From CAWEYO01 sp963813315 (GTDB taxonomy: Bacteria > Pseudomonadota > Alphaproteobacteria > Rhizobiales > Rhizobiaceae), in the NCBI GenBank assembly GCA_963813315.1, contig CAWEYO010000020.1, positions 124,001-188,000 of the forward strand: a stretch of 64,000 nt of DNA, given 5' to 3'. The stretch's first letter is position 1. Each line of letters begins with the position of its first letter. Under the pieces are notes generated by a model that was given only the letters and a program-made list of their open reading frames with translations, did no database searches and was not told the DNA's origin. Position numbers and translations under genes: made by a program. Positions 38,135-46,697 of this stretch are shown piece by piece.

Positions 38135-38916
38135 GGGCTGCCTCCGGTTTCATCTGTGCCGTCCAGCCGCAGCTCGGCGACGAAGTCATAGGTGTCGCCC
38201 CGGTAGATGGAGCGCGTGAACTCAATCACCCGACCGGTGGCGAGATAGGAAATGCGCTCGATGTGAAGACTGGCCGATCCCACCGGCACTTCGAGAAGCC
38301 GCGCATCCGCCTCAGCGAGATTGGCGGCGGAAATCCGCTGAACCGCACGCACCGGGCGGTTGCCGCCCCTTTGCAGGGCAAGATAGAGAGACGAGGTGAC
38401 CGTATCCGGGTCCGGCAGCACTGTTGCCGAAAGCGACGCCCGTTCGATCGCGAGCGGCGTCTCGTTGGCGATGCGCAGCCGCGCGAGGCGCGCGACGCGT
38501 TCGCTGGACGACAGGCCGAGAACCATCATTTCTTCCGGCGACGGCGCGTAGATTCCCCGGTCCAGCCATGCGGAACGCACCGTCATACCCCGGCGTGCCA
38601 TGTCCTCGGTGAAAGAAGTGAGCCGCGAAAGGGACTGCTCCACGCGCTCCACGCGAGGGGCAACGAATGTGCCGGAACCGTGACGCTGAACAAGAATGCC
38701 GCCCCTTACCAGATCCTGCACGGCCTTGCGGACGGTGACGCGCGAGACATCGGCCCGGGCGGCGATGTCGCGCTCCGAAGGCAGCGCGTCGCCCGGCCCG
38801 ACGATGCCTCGCCTGACCGCGTCTTCAATCGTCTTCTTCAAGCGCAGATAGAGCGGCGCCCCCTGTTGGCCGCCGTCCTTGACCGCAGCGAAAATCTGGT
38901 CGGCGAGATCAGCCAT
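38131..38916 (-). CDS. GntR/HutC family regulator (UTRA effector domain) of amino-sugar genes
   Basis: 261 residues. A winged helix (LPSERDIAARADVSRVTVRKAVQDLV) precedes a UTRA sugar-phosphate-binding domain (SLSRLTSFTEDMARRGM onward). Its start lies inside the end of the kinase gene and its stop overlaps the SIS gene. Related NagR/DasR-type repressors release DNA on binding GlcN-6-phosphate or GlcNAc-6-phosphate. The paired operators at 39812 and 39950 are the likely targets. Confidence 0.94.
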   Translation of the reverse strand: MADLADQIFAAVKDGGQQGAPLYLRLKKTIEDAVRRGIVGPGDALPSERDIAARADVSRVTVRKAVQDLVRGGILVQRHGSGTFVAPRVERVEQSLSRLTSFTEDMARRGMTVRSAWLDRGIYAPSPEEMMVLGLSSSERVARLARLRIANETPLAIERASLSATVLPDPDTVTSSLYLALQRGGNRPVRAVQRISAANLAEADARLLEVPVGSASLHIERISYLATGRVIEFTRSIYRGDTYDFVAELRLDGTDETGGSP

Positions 38917-39793
38917 GGCGGCCTTGCCCCTGCCGGCGGAAGTGCCTGACAGCCATCGACACCGCACCGCCAAGCGCATCCTGCAGCGGCGGCTTCAGGA
39001 TCGCGCGATACCGGGCCGAGAAATGTGGCGCCATGAGCCCGGCGAGGCCCCCCAGACAGCAAAGCCGGTCGCTGGCCGATAGGTTCAGCGCATCGAGCGC
39101 CTCTTCAACGTCAGCGACGGCGCGCGCGATCAGCCTTGCCGCAAGCAGATCGCCTTTGCCCGAATACTCAAACACCATCGGCGCGTAAGTGCCGAAGTCG
39201 CGAGGCTTGGCGGCGACGGCGAAATCCACCAGCGGGCCGGGCCGCTGGCCGAATTTCGCCAGCACGGCCTCGGCCAGCGGAGACGGCGGCCTGATGCCGT
39301 CATAAGCGAGCAGCGCTTCCTCAAGCAAGTCGCGGCCAAGGCGGGCGCCCCCGCCGAGATCGCCGAGGACAAAGCCCCGTCCGCCCACGGTTTTCAGCAC
39401 AGCGCCCTTTCGCGACACGAATATCGAGCCTGTGCCGATGATGGCGATTGCTCCGTCGCGATCGCCCAACGCGCCGTCAAGCGCAATCAGGGCGTCGCTT
39501 TCGACGACACTTTCGCGGAAGGGAAGGATCTTTTCCAGCTGATCCTTGTAGTCGCCCACATTGGTACCAGCGAGGCCAAGCAGCGCGCCCGTGGAGGGGA
39601 TCAGTGCCGGGTCCCTGCCTGCATCTTCGAACGCGAGGCGCGCCGCCTCGACAATGCTCTGGCGCGCGCCGGCAAGATCGGTTGTGATGTTGGCGGGACC
39701 ACTTCTGCCGCGGCCGATCACATCGCCGGCCGTCGTCGCAAGCGCGGCCCTGCAACTGGTGCCGCCGCCATCGATGCCGAGCACGAATTCCAA
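38909..39793 (-). CDS. BadF/BadG/BcrA-type ATPase, predicted N-acetylglucosamine kinase
   Basis: 294 residues of the ASKHA kinase fold: FVLGIDGGGTSCRAAL at the N-terminus, LLGLAGTNVGDY, AIIGTGSIFVSR and GRGFVLGDLGGGARLGRDLL. The preferred start is TTG at 39793, because GGGAGG lies exactly 8 bases upstream and the fold begins directly afterwards; a GTG three codons on is an alternative. It is the first gene of the leftward operon. Sequence and context indicate phosphorylation of GlcNAc (or MurNAc) after import. Confidence 0.9.
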   Translation of the reverse strand: MEFVLGIDGGGTSCRAALATTAGDVIGRGRSGPANITTDLAGARQSIVEAARLAFEDAGRDPALIPSTGALLGLAGTNVGDYKDQLEKILPFRESVVESDALIALDGALGDRDGAIAIIGTGSIFVSRKGAVLKTVGGRGFVLGDLGGGARLGRDLLEEALLAYDGIRPPSPLAEAVLAKFGQRPGPLVDFAVAAKPRDFGTYAPMVFEYSGKGDLLAARLIARAVADVEEALDALNLSASDRLCCLGGLAGLMAPHFSARYRAILKPPLQDALGGAVSMAVRHFRRQGQGRHG

Positions 39794-39811
39794 GTCGGAT
39801 CCTCCCTTAGC

Positions 39812-39835
39812 GATAATACCAATAAAATACCAATA
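39812..39835 (-). promoter_or_regulatory. Predicted operator upstream of the kinase-GntR-SIS-nagA operon
   Basis: The minus strand reads GGTATTTTATTGGTATT here, a direct repeat of TGGTATT, 19 bp before the kinase start. It matches the site at 39953-39969 at 16 of 17 positions. Confidence 0.65.
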
Positions 39836-39949
39836 GCCAAGTGTTAATTTCTGTCGGAGCACTGCCTATCGGCTTCCTGTTAGCCTTCGAGGCTCCGATA
39901 CTGCCAATCATAGCTCCGCGTTTCACAAATTTTCCGACGTCGCTGGACA

Positions 39950-39972
39950 AGTGGTATTTTTTTGGTATTGTC
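39950..39972 (+). promoter_or_regulatory. Predicted operator upstream of the murQ-ABC operon
   Basis: GGTATTTTTTTGGTATT lies about 25 bp before the murQ ATG, with the same spacing of two TGGTATT half-sites as the minus-strand site. The linked UTRA GntR protein is the obvious candidate binder. Confidence 0.65.
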
Positions 39973-39993
39973 AATCCAAGGGGGAGGAACGGC

Positions 39994-40932
39994 ATGGCCG
40001 TCCAGCGGACCGAACAGCAGCATCCAAATGCCGGCGGGCTCGATGTGCAGCCGCCGGTGACGGTGCTCCGGTTGCTCGGCGAAGCCCAGATCGAGGCCGC
40101 CAAGGCTGTTCTTGCCGCGACAGAGCCGCTCGCCGCGGCAGCGGGGATCGCTGCCGACACGCTGCGCAACGGGGGCCGCATCGCCTATGCGGCGGCGGGC
40201 AGTTCCGGGCTGATGGCACTCGCCGACGCGCTCGAACTGCCTGGCACTTTCGGCATTCCCCGCGACCGCATCGTCGTGCTGGTCGCTGGCGGCATCGAAG
40301 CCTTTTCCAACCTCGCCGGCGCCCCCGAAGATGATACCGATCAGGCTGCTCGCGACGTAGCGGATGCCGGACTTTCTGAAGGCGACTGCCTGATCGCGAT
40401 TTCGGCCAGCGGCTCGACGCCCTACGCGCTCGCCGCCCTCAATGAGGCGAAGCGGCGGAAACTCAGGACCATTGCGATCGCCAACAATCCGGGCGCGCCG
40501 CTCCTGGAGCTGGCCGACGCTGGCATTGTGCTCGCGACGCCGCCGGAGCTGATCGCGGGATCGACCCGCATGGGCGCCGGCACCGCCCAGAAAATCGCGC
40601 TAAACATGCTGTCGACGCTGATGGGCGTCCATCTTGGCCACGTGCACGACGGCTATATGGTGAGCGTTCGTTCAGACAATCAAAAGCTGAAGGACCGCGC
40701 CGCACGCATAGTCGCGGCCATCAGCGGCTGCGACCGCGAGCAGGCGGCCGGCTGGCTGGATGAGGCCGGTGGTTCGGTGAAAACGGCCGTGCTCCTGGCT
40801 GCGGGGGCCAACGGGAAAAAGGCCGCGGCCGGACTGCTCGATCGCCATGGGCAGAAACTTCGGGCAGCACTTTCAGAGTTGGCGCATGAAAGCGTGAAGC
40901 CGGAGGGCTCTGTGGACAGGAATCACATTTGA
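39994..40932 (+). CDS. murQ: N-acetylmuramic acid 6-phosphate etherase
   Basis: 312 residues from ATG 39994, with a GGGGGAGG ribosome site. The SIS fold shows AAGSSGLMALADALELPGTFG, where the Glu of DALE matches the catalytic DASE of MurQ, and APEDDTDQAARD holds the second acidic site. SASGSTPYALAAL and NPGAPLLELAD follow. It cleaves the lactyl ether of MurNAc-6-phosphate to GlcNAc-6-phosphate and lactate. Leading an ABC importer operon, it suggests uptake of MurNAc or wall fragments as well as GlcNAc. Confidence 0.93.
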   Translation: MAVQRTEQQHPNAGGLDVQPPVTVLRLLGEAQIEAAKAVLAATEPLAAAAGIAADTLRNGGRIAYAAAGSSGLMALADALELPGTFGIPRDRIVVLVAGGIEAFSNLAGAPEDDTDQAARDVADAGLSEGDCLIAISASGSTPYALAALNEAKRRKLRTIAIANNPGAPLLELADAGIVLATPPELIAGSTRMGAGTAQKIALNMLSTLMGVHLGHVHDGYMVSVRSDNQKLKDRAARIVAAISGCDREQAAGWLDEAGGSVKTAVLLAAGANGKKAAAGLLDRHGQKLRAALSELAHESVKPEGSVDRNHI

Positions 40933-40974
40933 CGCGTGAAATCAGGGCAGGGTGATCGGTCGGTCATCATGCTC

Positions 40975-41050
40975 TCAAGAGCAATTCCAGGAAAAGTGGG
41001 AACCGGTTTTCCGTCCGGAATTGCGGAAAGACAAAGAGTAATGCGGTTCA
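40975..41050. repeat. Rhizobial palindromic element, GAGCAATTCC type
   Basis: AGAGCAATTCCAGGAAAAGT then GGGAACCGGTTTTCCG and TCCGGAATTGC form a palindrome related to family A. It lies in the murQ to binding-protein gap. Confidence 0.7.
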
Positions 41051-41133
41051 TCGATTCCGTCAGAATAGGAACCGCTGAAGGGGGCAAGCGCTGCGAGAAA
41101 CAGTGCCTGAACAGGTCAACAGGGAGAACGGAA

Positions 41134-42393
41134 ATGAAAAGACAAACACTGACGGCAATTCTCTTGGGGACGACCATTCTCGGCTTCGCCGGAACGGCTT
41201 TCGCGCAGGACGTCACGCTCAACATCGAAAGCTGGCGCAATGACGACCTGGCCATCTGGCAGGAAAAACTGATTCCCGCCTTCGAAGCGGCGAACCCAGG
41301 CATCAAGGTGGTGTTCGCGCCGTCGGCGCCGACCGAATACAATGCAGCCCTGAATGCCAAGCTCGACGCGGGTTCGGGCGGTGACCTCATCACCTGTCGC
41401 CCGTTCGATGCCTCGCTGGAGCTCTACAACAAGGGTCACCTCGCGGATCTCTCCGGTCTGCCGGGCATGGAGAATTTCTCCGACGTTGCAAAGTCGGCAT
41501 GGCAGACGGATGACGGCAAGGCGACGTTTTGCGTGCCTATGGCATCCGTCATCCATGGCTTCATCTACAACAAGGAGGCGTTCGACAAGCTCGGCATCAC
41601 GCCGCCGGCGACCGAAGCCGACTTCTTCGCTGCGCTCGACAAGATCAAGGCGGACGGAACCTACATCCCGATGGCCATGGGTACCAAGGATACCTGGGAA
41701 GCGGCCACGATGGGCTACCAGAACATCGGCCCGAACTACTGGAAGGGCGAGGAGGGGCGTCTGGCCCTGCTCAAGGGCGAGCAGAAGCTGACCGATCCGC
41801 AGTGGGTCGAACCCTTTGCCACGCTTGCGAAGTGGAAGGATTATCTGGGCGACGGCTTCGAGGCGCAGAGCTATCCGGACAGCCAGAACCTCTTCACGCT
41901 TGGCCGCGCTGCTATCTATCCGGCCGGTTCGTGGGAGATATCAGGCTTCAACAGCCAGGCGCAATTCAAGATGGGCGCGTTCCCGCCGCCGGTGAAGAAC
42001 GCCGGCGACACCTGCTACATCTCCGATCATACCGATATAGCGATCGGCCTGAACGCAAAGAGCAAGAATGCAGACGCTGCGAAAAAATTCCTTTCCTGGG
42101 TTGCTTCGCCGGAATTCGCTTCGATTTATGCCAATGCACTGCCGGGCTTCTTCAGCCTGTCGTCGACGCCGGTGAAGATGGAAGACCCGCTCGCCCAGGA
42201 ATTCGTCTCCTGGCGCGAGAAATGCAAGCCGACGATCCGCTCCACGTACCAGATACTTGGGCGGGGCACGCCCAATCTCGAGAACGAGACCTGGGTGGAA
42301 TCAGCCAATGTGATCAATGGCACCGACACGCCCGAAGCGGCAGCCAAGAAGCTGCAGGACGGTCTCGACAGTTGGTTTAAGCCGGCTAAATAG
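41134..42393 (+). CDS. Sugar ABC transporter substrate-binding protein (family 1)
   Basis: 419 residues with a clear signal peptide (MKRQTLTAILLGTTILGFAG, cleavage near AFA-QD). The mature protein is a type I extracellular solute-binding protein (LNIESWRNDDLAIWQEKLIPAFE, FNSQAQFKMGAFPPP, FLSWVASPEFA). It binds a sugar or oligosaccharide in the periplasm. Position after murQ and before two permeases makes GlcNAc, chitobiose or MurNAc the likely ligand. Confidence 0.92.
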   Translation: MKRQTLTAILLGTTILGFAGTAFAQDVTLNIESWRNDDLAIWQEKLIPAFEAANPGIKVVFAPSAPTEYNAALNAKLDAGSGGDLITCRPFDASLELYNKGHLADLSGLPGMENFSDVAKSAWQTDDGKATFCVPMASVIHGFIYNKEAFDKLGITPPATEADFFAALDKIKADGTYIPMAMGTKDTWEAATMGYQNIGPNYWKGEEGRLALLKGEQKLTDPQWVEPFATLAKWKDYLGDGFEAQSYPDSQNLFTLGRAAIYPAGSWEISGFNSQAQFKMGAFPPPVKNAGDTCYISDHTDIAIGLNAKSKNADAAKKFLSWVASPEFASIYANALPGFFSLSSTPVKMEDPLAQEFVSWREKCKPTIRSTYQILGRGTPNLENETWVESANVINGTDTPEAAAKKLQDGLDSWFKPAK

Positions 42394-42582
42394 CTTGAAC
42401 GACTGGTGGGCATCGCAATTGCGCTGCCCACCCAATTGCCGATGCTGCCCCTCACGCTGCCCTCTCGCCGAAAACAGGAGAGGGTCGCCAAAATCACGGC
42501 CAGAGGCCCTTTGCCCGTTCACGGGGAAGAAGGCCCGGCAGCGGATGAGGGTAGCTCTCCATCAGGCCGCAGGATCCTAGTC
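42394..42582. repeat. Operon-internal repeat DNA
   Basis: 189 bp between the binding-protein and permease genes contain CCCTCTCGCC / GGAGAGGG and GCCCTTTGCCCG / CGGGGAAGAAGGC pairings. It is likely a rhizobial intergenic palindrome that could lower downstream expression relative to the binding protein. Confidence 0.5.
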
Positions 42583-43515
42583 ATGGCCGAGAACACAGCA
42601 GGAAGCCCAAGACCCATACGCTGGCATATCGGCGTGTTCCTCGCGCCGGCGGTCCTGATTTATACGCTGATCATGATCCTGCCGTTGTTCGGCACGCTGC
42701 AACTCTCCCTGTTCCGCAATGTAGCCCAGCAGCAGGTTTTCGTCGGCCTCGAAAATTTCCGCACGCTGTTCGGCGACCCGCGCTGGTCCGGCGCATTCTG
42801 GAATGCGCTTTTCAACAATACCTGGTTCTTCGTCATTCACATGGTGGTGCAGAACCCGATCGGCGTGGCGCTCGCCGCGCTTTTGTCCAACCCGAGGCTG
42901 CGCTTTTCATCCTTCTACCGCACCGCCATTTTCATCCCGACGATCCTCTCCTTCGTCATTGTCGGCTTCACCTGGAAGCTCATTCTCAGTCCGCTGTGGG
43001 GCATTGCGCCCAACATGCTCGATTTTGTCGGCCTGAAGGGCCTGTTTACGCCCTGGCTTGGCAAAGAGGAGTACGCGCTGACCACACTCGGCCTGATCTC
43101 CGTTTGGCAGTTTGTCGGCATTCCCATGATGCTCATCTACGCGGCCCTTCTTTCGATCCCTGACGAGGTGCTCGAGGCAGCCGAGTGCGACGGTATCACC
43201 GGCATGGCGCAATTCTGGAAGATCAAGCTGCCGCTGATCCTGCCCTCGATCGGCATCATCTCCATTCTCACTTTCGTCGGCAATTTCAACGCGTTCGACC
43301 TGATCTACTCGGCGCAGGGCGCACTGGCCGGCCCCAATCACTCGACTGATATTCTTGGCACCTTCCTCTACCGCACCTTCTTCGGCTTCCAGTTGCAGAT
43401 CGGCGACCCGAACATGGGCTCGACCATTGCTTCGATGATGTTCTTCATCATCCTGGCCGGCGTCTGCCTCTATCTTTTCACGATCCAGACGCGCCTGCGC
43501 CGATACCAGTTCTGA
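42583..43515 (+). CDS. Sugar ABC transporter permease, MalF-like
   Basis: 310 residues with six predicted helices. The EAA loop reads EAAECDGITGMAQFWKIKLP, the coupling site for the ATPase. The reading frame is open upstream through repeat DNA; ATG 42583 starts just before the first hydrophilic leader and helix. It pairs with the next permease. Confidence 0.93.
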   Translation: MAENTAGSPRPIRWHIGVFLAPAVLIYTLIMILPLFGTLQLSLFRNVAQQQVFVGLENFRTLFGDPRWSGAFWNALFNNTWFFVIHMVVQNPIGVALAALLSNPRLRFSSFYRTAIFIPTILSFVIVGFTWKLILSPLWGIAPNMLDFVGLKGLFTPWLGKEEYALTTLGLISVWQFVGIPMMLIYAALLSIPDEVLEAAECDGITGMAQFWKIKLPLILPSIGIISILTFVGNFNAFDLIYSAQGALAGPNHSTDILGTFLYRTFFGFQLQIGDPNMGSTIASMMFFIILAGVCLYLFTIQTRLRRYQF

Positions 43516-43528
43516 GGGAGTGCAGCGC

Positions 43529-44368
43529 ATGAACAAAGCCCGCCTCTCCTCCGCCAGCAACTTCGGCGCACACGCGGTGCTTCTTGCCTATACCGTCATT
43601 GCCCTGTTTCCGGTGGTCGTCGTCGTCATCAACTCGTTCAAGTCGCGAGCGGCAATCTTCCGTTCGCCGCTCGCGCTGCCGACGACCGAAACATTCGACT
43701 TGATCGGCTATACGACCGTAATGTCGCAGGGCGACTTTTTCCTTTATTTCCAGAACAGCCTCATCGTGACGGTCGTCTCGCTGTTCCTGGTGCTCCTGCT
43801 CGGCGCGATGGCCGCCTTCGCGCTTTCCGAATACCGCTTCCGCGGCAACACGATGATGGGGCTCTTCCTGGCGATCGGCATCATGATCCCGATCAGGCTT
43901 GGTACGGTCGCCATTCTGCAGCTGATGGTGGCGAGCGGGCTGGTCAACACTCTCACGGCCCTTATCCTGGTCTACACGGCCCAAGGTCTGCCGCTGGCGA
44001 TTTTCATCCTTTCGGAGTTCATGAAACAGATTTCCGATGATCTGAAGAATGCAGGGCGTATCGACGGGCTTTCCGAGTACCGCATCTTCTTCCGCCTCGT
44101 GCTGCCGCTGCTCAGGCCGGCCATGGCGACAGTCGCGGTCTTTAGCATGATCCCGATCTGGAACGATCTGTGGTTTCCGTTGATTCTGGCGCCGGCCGAA
44201 GCGACGAAGACGATCACGCTCGGCGCCCAGATATTCATCGGCCAGTTTGTCACGAACTGGAACGCGGTGCTCGCCGCGCTGTCCCTGGCAATCCTGCCCG
44301 TACTCATCCTCTATCTCGTCTTTTCGCGGCAACTCATCCGCGGCATCACATCGGGAGCGGTCAAATGA
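43529..44368 (+). CDS. Carbohydrate ABC transporter permease, MalG-like
   Basis: 279 residues with six helices and the coupling loop NAGRIDGLSEYRIFFRLVLPL. It starts 13 bp after the first permease, with GAGGGAG as the ribosome site. The stop overlaps an ATG (ATGA) that opens a 35-codon ORF. Confidence 0.93.
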   Translation: MNKARLSSASNFGAHAVLLAYTVIALFPVVVVVINSFKSRAAIFRSPLALPTTETFDLIGYTTVMSQGDFFLYFQNSLIVTVVSLFLVLLLGAMAAFALSEYRFRGNTMMGLFLAIGIMIPIRLGTVAILQLMVASGLVNTLTALILVYTAQGLPLAIFILSEFMKQISDDLKNAGRIDGLSEYRIFFRLVLPLLRPAMATVAVFSMIPIWNDLWFPLILAPAEATKTITLGAQIFIGQFVTNWNAVLAALSLAILPVLILYLVFSRQLIRGITSGAVK

Positions 44369-44472
44369 ACCGCGAGCAGGAATTCGCGCTGAAGGCCGAC
44401 GCGGTGAAATCGCTCACGATTTGCGGAGCCGCCGACGAAAGCGTGCGCTCCGGCAAGGCGGTGCGGCTATGA
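44365..44472 (+). CDS. Short coupled ORF of unknown nature, possible gene remnant
   Basis: 35 codons beginning at the ATGA overlap with the permease stop and ending just before a large palindrome. It contains a plausible folded start (FALKADAVKSLTICG). It may be the decayed head of a gene interrupted by the repeat, or simply a chance ORF. I cannot assign a family. Confidence 0.3.
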   Translation: MNREQEFALKADAVKSLTICGAADESVRSGKAVRL

Positions 44473-44500
44473 CTATGATCTGGGTAACGGCGCGACCTCG

Positions 44501-44668
44501 CACCCCCCTCTGTCCTGCCGGACATCTCCCCCTCAAGGGCCCTCAAGGGGGGAGATTGGCCCCTGCACGGTCACGCACTCCTCCTTAACCTCGCAAAGAG
44601 AAGTACGGCGGCGCCGCGAATGATCTCCCCACTTGAGGGGGAGATGGCCGGCAGGCCAGAGGGGGGTG
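44501..44668. repeat. Large operon-internal inverted repeat, family C
   Basis: Left arm CACCCCCCTCTGTCCTGCCG with GACATCTCCCCCTCAAGGG faces right arm ACTTGAGGGGGAGATGGCCG with GCAGGCCAGAGGGGGGTG across about 90 bp. The arms pair almost throughout. It lies between the permease and ATPase genes. Confidence 0.85.
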
Positions 44669-44699
44669 AACACACTCCCGACCTTTCCGGAGATATTTC

Positions 44700-45704
44700 A
44701 TGGGCTCGCTGACCATCGAAAATATCAGGAAGTCCTTTGGCAAGGTCGATGTCCTGAAGGGCATCGACCTTGACGTAAAGGACGGCGAGTTCGTTGTCTT
44801 CGTTGGCCCCTCCGGCTGCGGCAAGTCCACATTGCTCAGGATTATCGCCGGGCTGGAAGACTCGACGTCCGGCAGTGTGCTGATCGACGGCGCCAAGGTC
44901 GACTCCGTGCCGCCCGCCAAGCGCGGCATCGCCATGGTGTTCCAGACATATGCGCTCTATCCGCACCTCACCGTACGCAACAATATGGGCCTTGGCCTGA
45001 AGCAGGCCGGCGAGCCGGCAGCCGAGATCGCCCGGCGTGTGGCGGCCGCGTCCGCCATGCTCTCGCTCGAGCCGTTTCTGGAGCGTCGACCGGCGGAGCT
45101 TTCCGGCGGCCAGCGACAGCGCGTCGCGATCGGGCGCGCCGTCGTGCGTGAGCCGAAGCTGTTTCTTTTTGACGAGCCGCTGTCGAATCTGGACGCCGCG
45201 CTGCGCGTCAACACCCGGCTCGAGATCGCACAGCTCCACCACAGGCTCGCCGCCACCATGATCTATGTGACGCACGATCAGGTCGAGGCGATGACGCTGG
45301 CCGACAAGATCGTAGTGCTCAACAACGGCCAGATCGAACAGATCGGCGGGCCGATGGAGCTCTACAATTCTCCGGCCAATGAGTTCGTTGCAGGCTTCAT
45401 TGGTTCGCCAAAAATGAACTTCATCGATGGTGCCCGGCTGGGAGAGACGGCGAAGTCAATCGGGGTGAGACCGGAACATCTGACGGTCGATCCGCTAAAG
45501 GGCACCTGGAAAGGCACGGTTATCCATGCCGAGCATCTTGGCGCCGACACCAATCTCTACATCGACACGGAGAGGGCTGGACTGCTGACGGTCCGCATCT
45601 TCGGCGAGTTCAAGGCCGAACCGGGAGCGACCGTTTTCGCGACTCCAGACCCGGGACGGAGCTTCCGTTTCGGCGCCGACGGGAGGGTGATGGACAAAGC
45701 ATGA
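44700..45704 (+). CDS. Sugar ABC transporter ATP-binding protein, UgpC/MsmK type
   Basis: 334 residues. Walker A GPSGCGKST is at 36-44; LSGGQRQRVAIGRAVV and LFLFDEPLSNLDAALR follow, then a short TOBE region with SIGVRPEHLTVDPL. Such ATPases energise MalFG-type permeases, here those at 42.6-44.4 kb. The TOBE domain is shorter than in full-length MalK. Confidence 0.94.
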   Translation: MGSLTIENIRKSFGKVDVLKGIDLDVKDGEFVVFVGPSGCGKSTLLRIIAGLEDSTSGSVLIDGAKVDSVPPAKRGIAMVFQTYALYPHLTVRNNMGLGLKQAGEPAAEIARRVAAASAMLSLEPFLERRPAELSGGQRQRVAIGRAVVREPKLFLFDEPLSNLDAALRVNTRLEIAQLHHRLAATMIYVTHDQVEAMTLADKIVVLNNGQIEQIGGPMELYNSPANEFVAGFIGSPKMNFIDGARLGETAKSIGVRPEHLTVDPLKGTWKGTVIHAEHLGADTNLYIDTERAGLLTVRIFGEFKAEPGATVFATPDPGRSFRFGADGRVMDKA

Positions 45705-46068
45705 CCTCGCCCGGAAACCCGAACGGCGGGGTTTGAATTCTTTGGCCGGCGCGGCCGTTCCCGGCAGGGCATCGCCAAACTCCTCAACCGTGCGCGTTCT
45801 CGAAGGATTCTCCACTGACGCTCGCGCCCGGCGAGGCTGGGAACGCCACAATCGCCGGGCGTGGGTCGCGACGACGCAGGACGCCAAGGAGGACGGCCGC
45901 GACAAGCCATATTGCGTTCAGAGGCAAGGAATTCCTATGAGCAGAATTGCCCACTTGTCGCACAATTTGCGGTCGTATCAACACATGCTCTGAAGTGCCA
46001 AGCAAGGCGTCCGTTTGACAGCCGCGTTGCCCGCCGAAGCACGAAACCGGGAACGGTGCTTGCTGCCT
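45705..46068. other. 364-bp intergenic region
   Basis: I see no credible gene, terminator or repeat here. Small ORFs in three frames lack ribosome sites. Confidence 0.5.
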
Positions 46069-46311
46069 TCAGCTCGAAAATATGCTCTCCGGCAGCTTCA
46101 GGGCGTTGGCGATGCGGCGGAGCTTGGCCTGATCCGGAGAACCGCCGTTTTCGATCTCGTCAATTTCGCTGCAGGCAAGACCACAGGCAATCGCCAGGTC
46201 CTCCACGCTGTAGTGAATGGATTCGCGCAAGGCCCGGACGGCATTTGTGCCTCCCGCGACCGCTGCTGCTACCGCCTCATGTGCGCCAAGGCTATTTCCA
46301 GCGTATGACAT
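46069..46311 (-). CDS. Small XRE-type helix-turn-helix protein
   Basis: 80 residues. The region YSVEDLAIACGLACSEIDEIENG followed by LRRIANALKLP has the Cro/CI helix-turn-helix pattern. The N-terminal 25 residues are Ala/Gly-rich. It stands alone between two transport loci; the target is unknown. Confidence 0.7.
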   Translation of the reverse strand: MSYAGNSLGAHEAVAAAVAGGTNAVRALRESIHYSVEDLAIACGLACSEIDEIENGGSPDQAKLRRIANALKLPESIFSS

Positions 46312-46537
46312 GCGACTTCTTCCCTTCTCATTGCGATGGAAGGCGGATTGACAGGCCGGCGATGAACCCGCACCTGCGCCGGTTCATCAATTGGCCTGCT
46401 TGCCAAGCAGGGCATGAACTCACTGACCGATCACACGGGGAACGAACGAACAAACAACTCGGTAAGCTAGATGCCCTGCCCGTGCCGGCGCAAGTAACAC
46501 AAAGTTTCAGACGATGACAATGTGGAAAACCGCGCCG
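46312..46537. other. Intergenic region between HTH gene and family B repeat
   Basis: No gene is evident. The segment probably carries the HTH promoter near its left end. Confidence 0.4.
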
Positions 46538-46640
46538 AAAGCGCGTCGTGGCGAAACGGATTTATGCGACGCGCTTTAGGCTATTGTTATCTGTGCATGT
46601 CGTTATCCCAAAACCGCTGCGCACTTTTGGGCGACATGCA
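46538..46640. repeat. Two-hairpin repeat, family B, copy 1
   Basis: First hairpin AAGCGCGTCG ... CGACGCGCTT, then TTAGGCTATTG, then a second with TGCATGTCG ... CGACATGCA and inner CCCAAAA / TTTTGGG. The copy at 54239 is nearly identical over 100 bp in the same orientation. Confidence 0.85.
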
Positions 46641-46697
46641 TGAGGACGCGACGCAAAGGATAGCAGGCTTCCCGGTGCCGCCGGATGCCCGGTTGTC

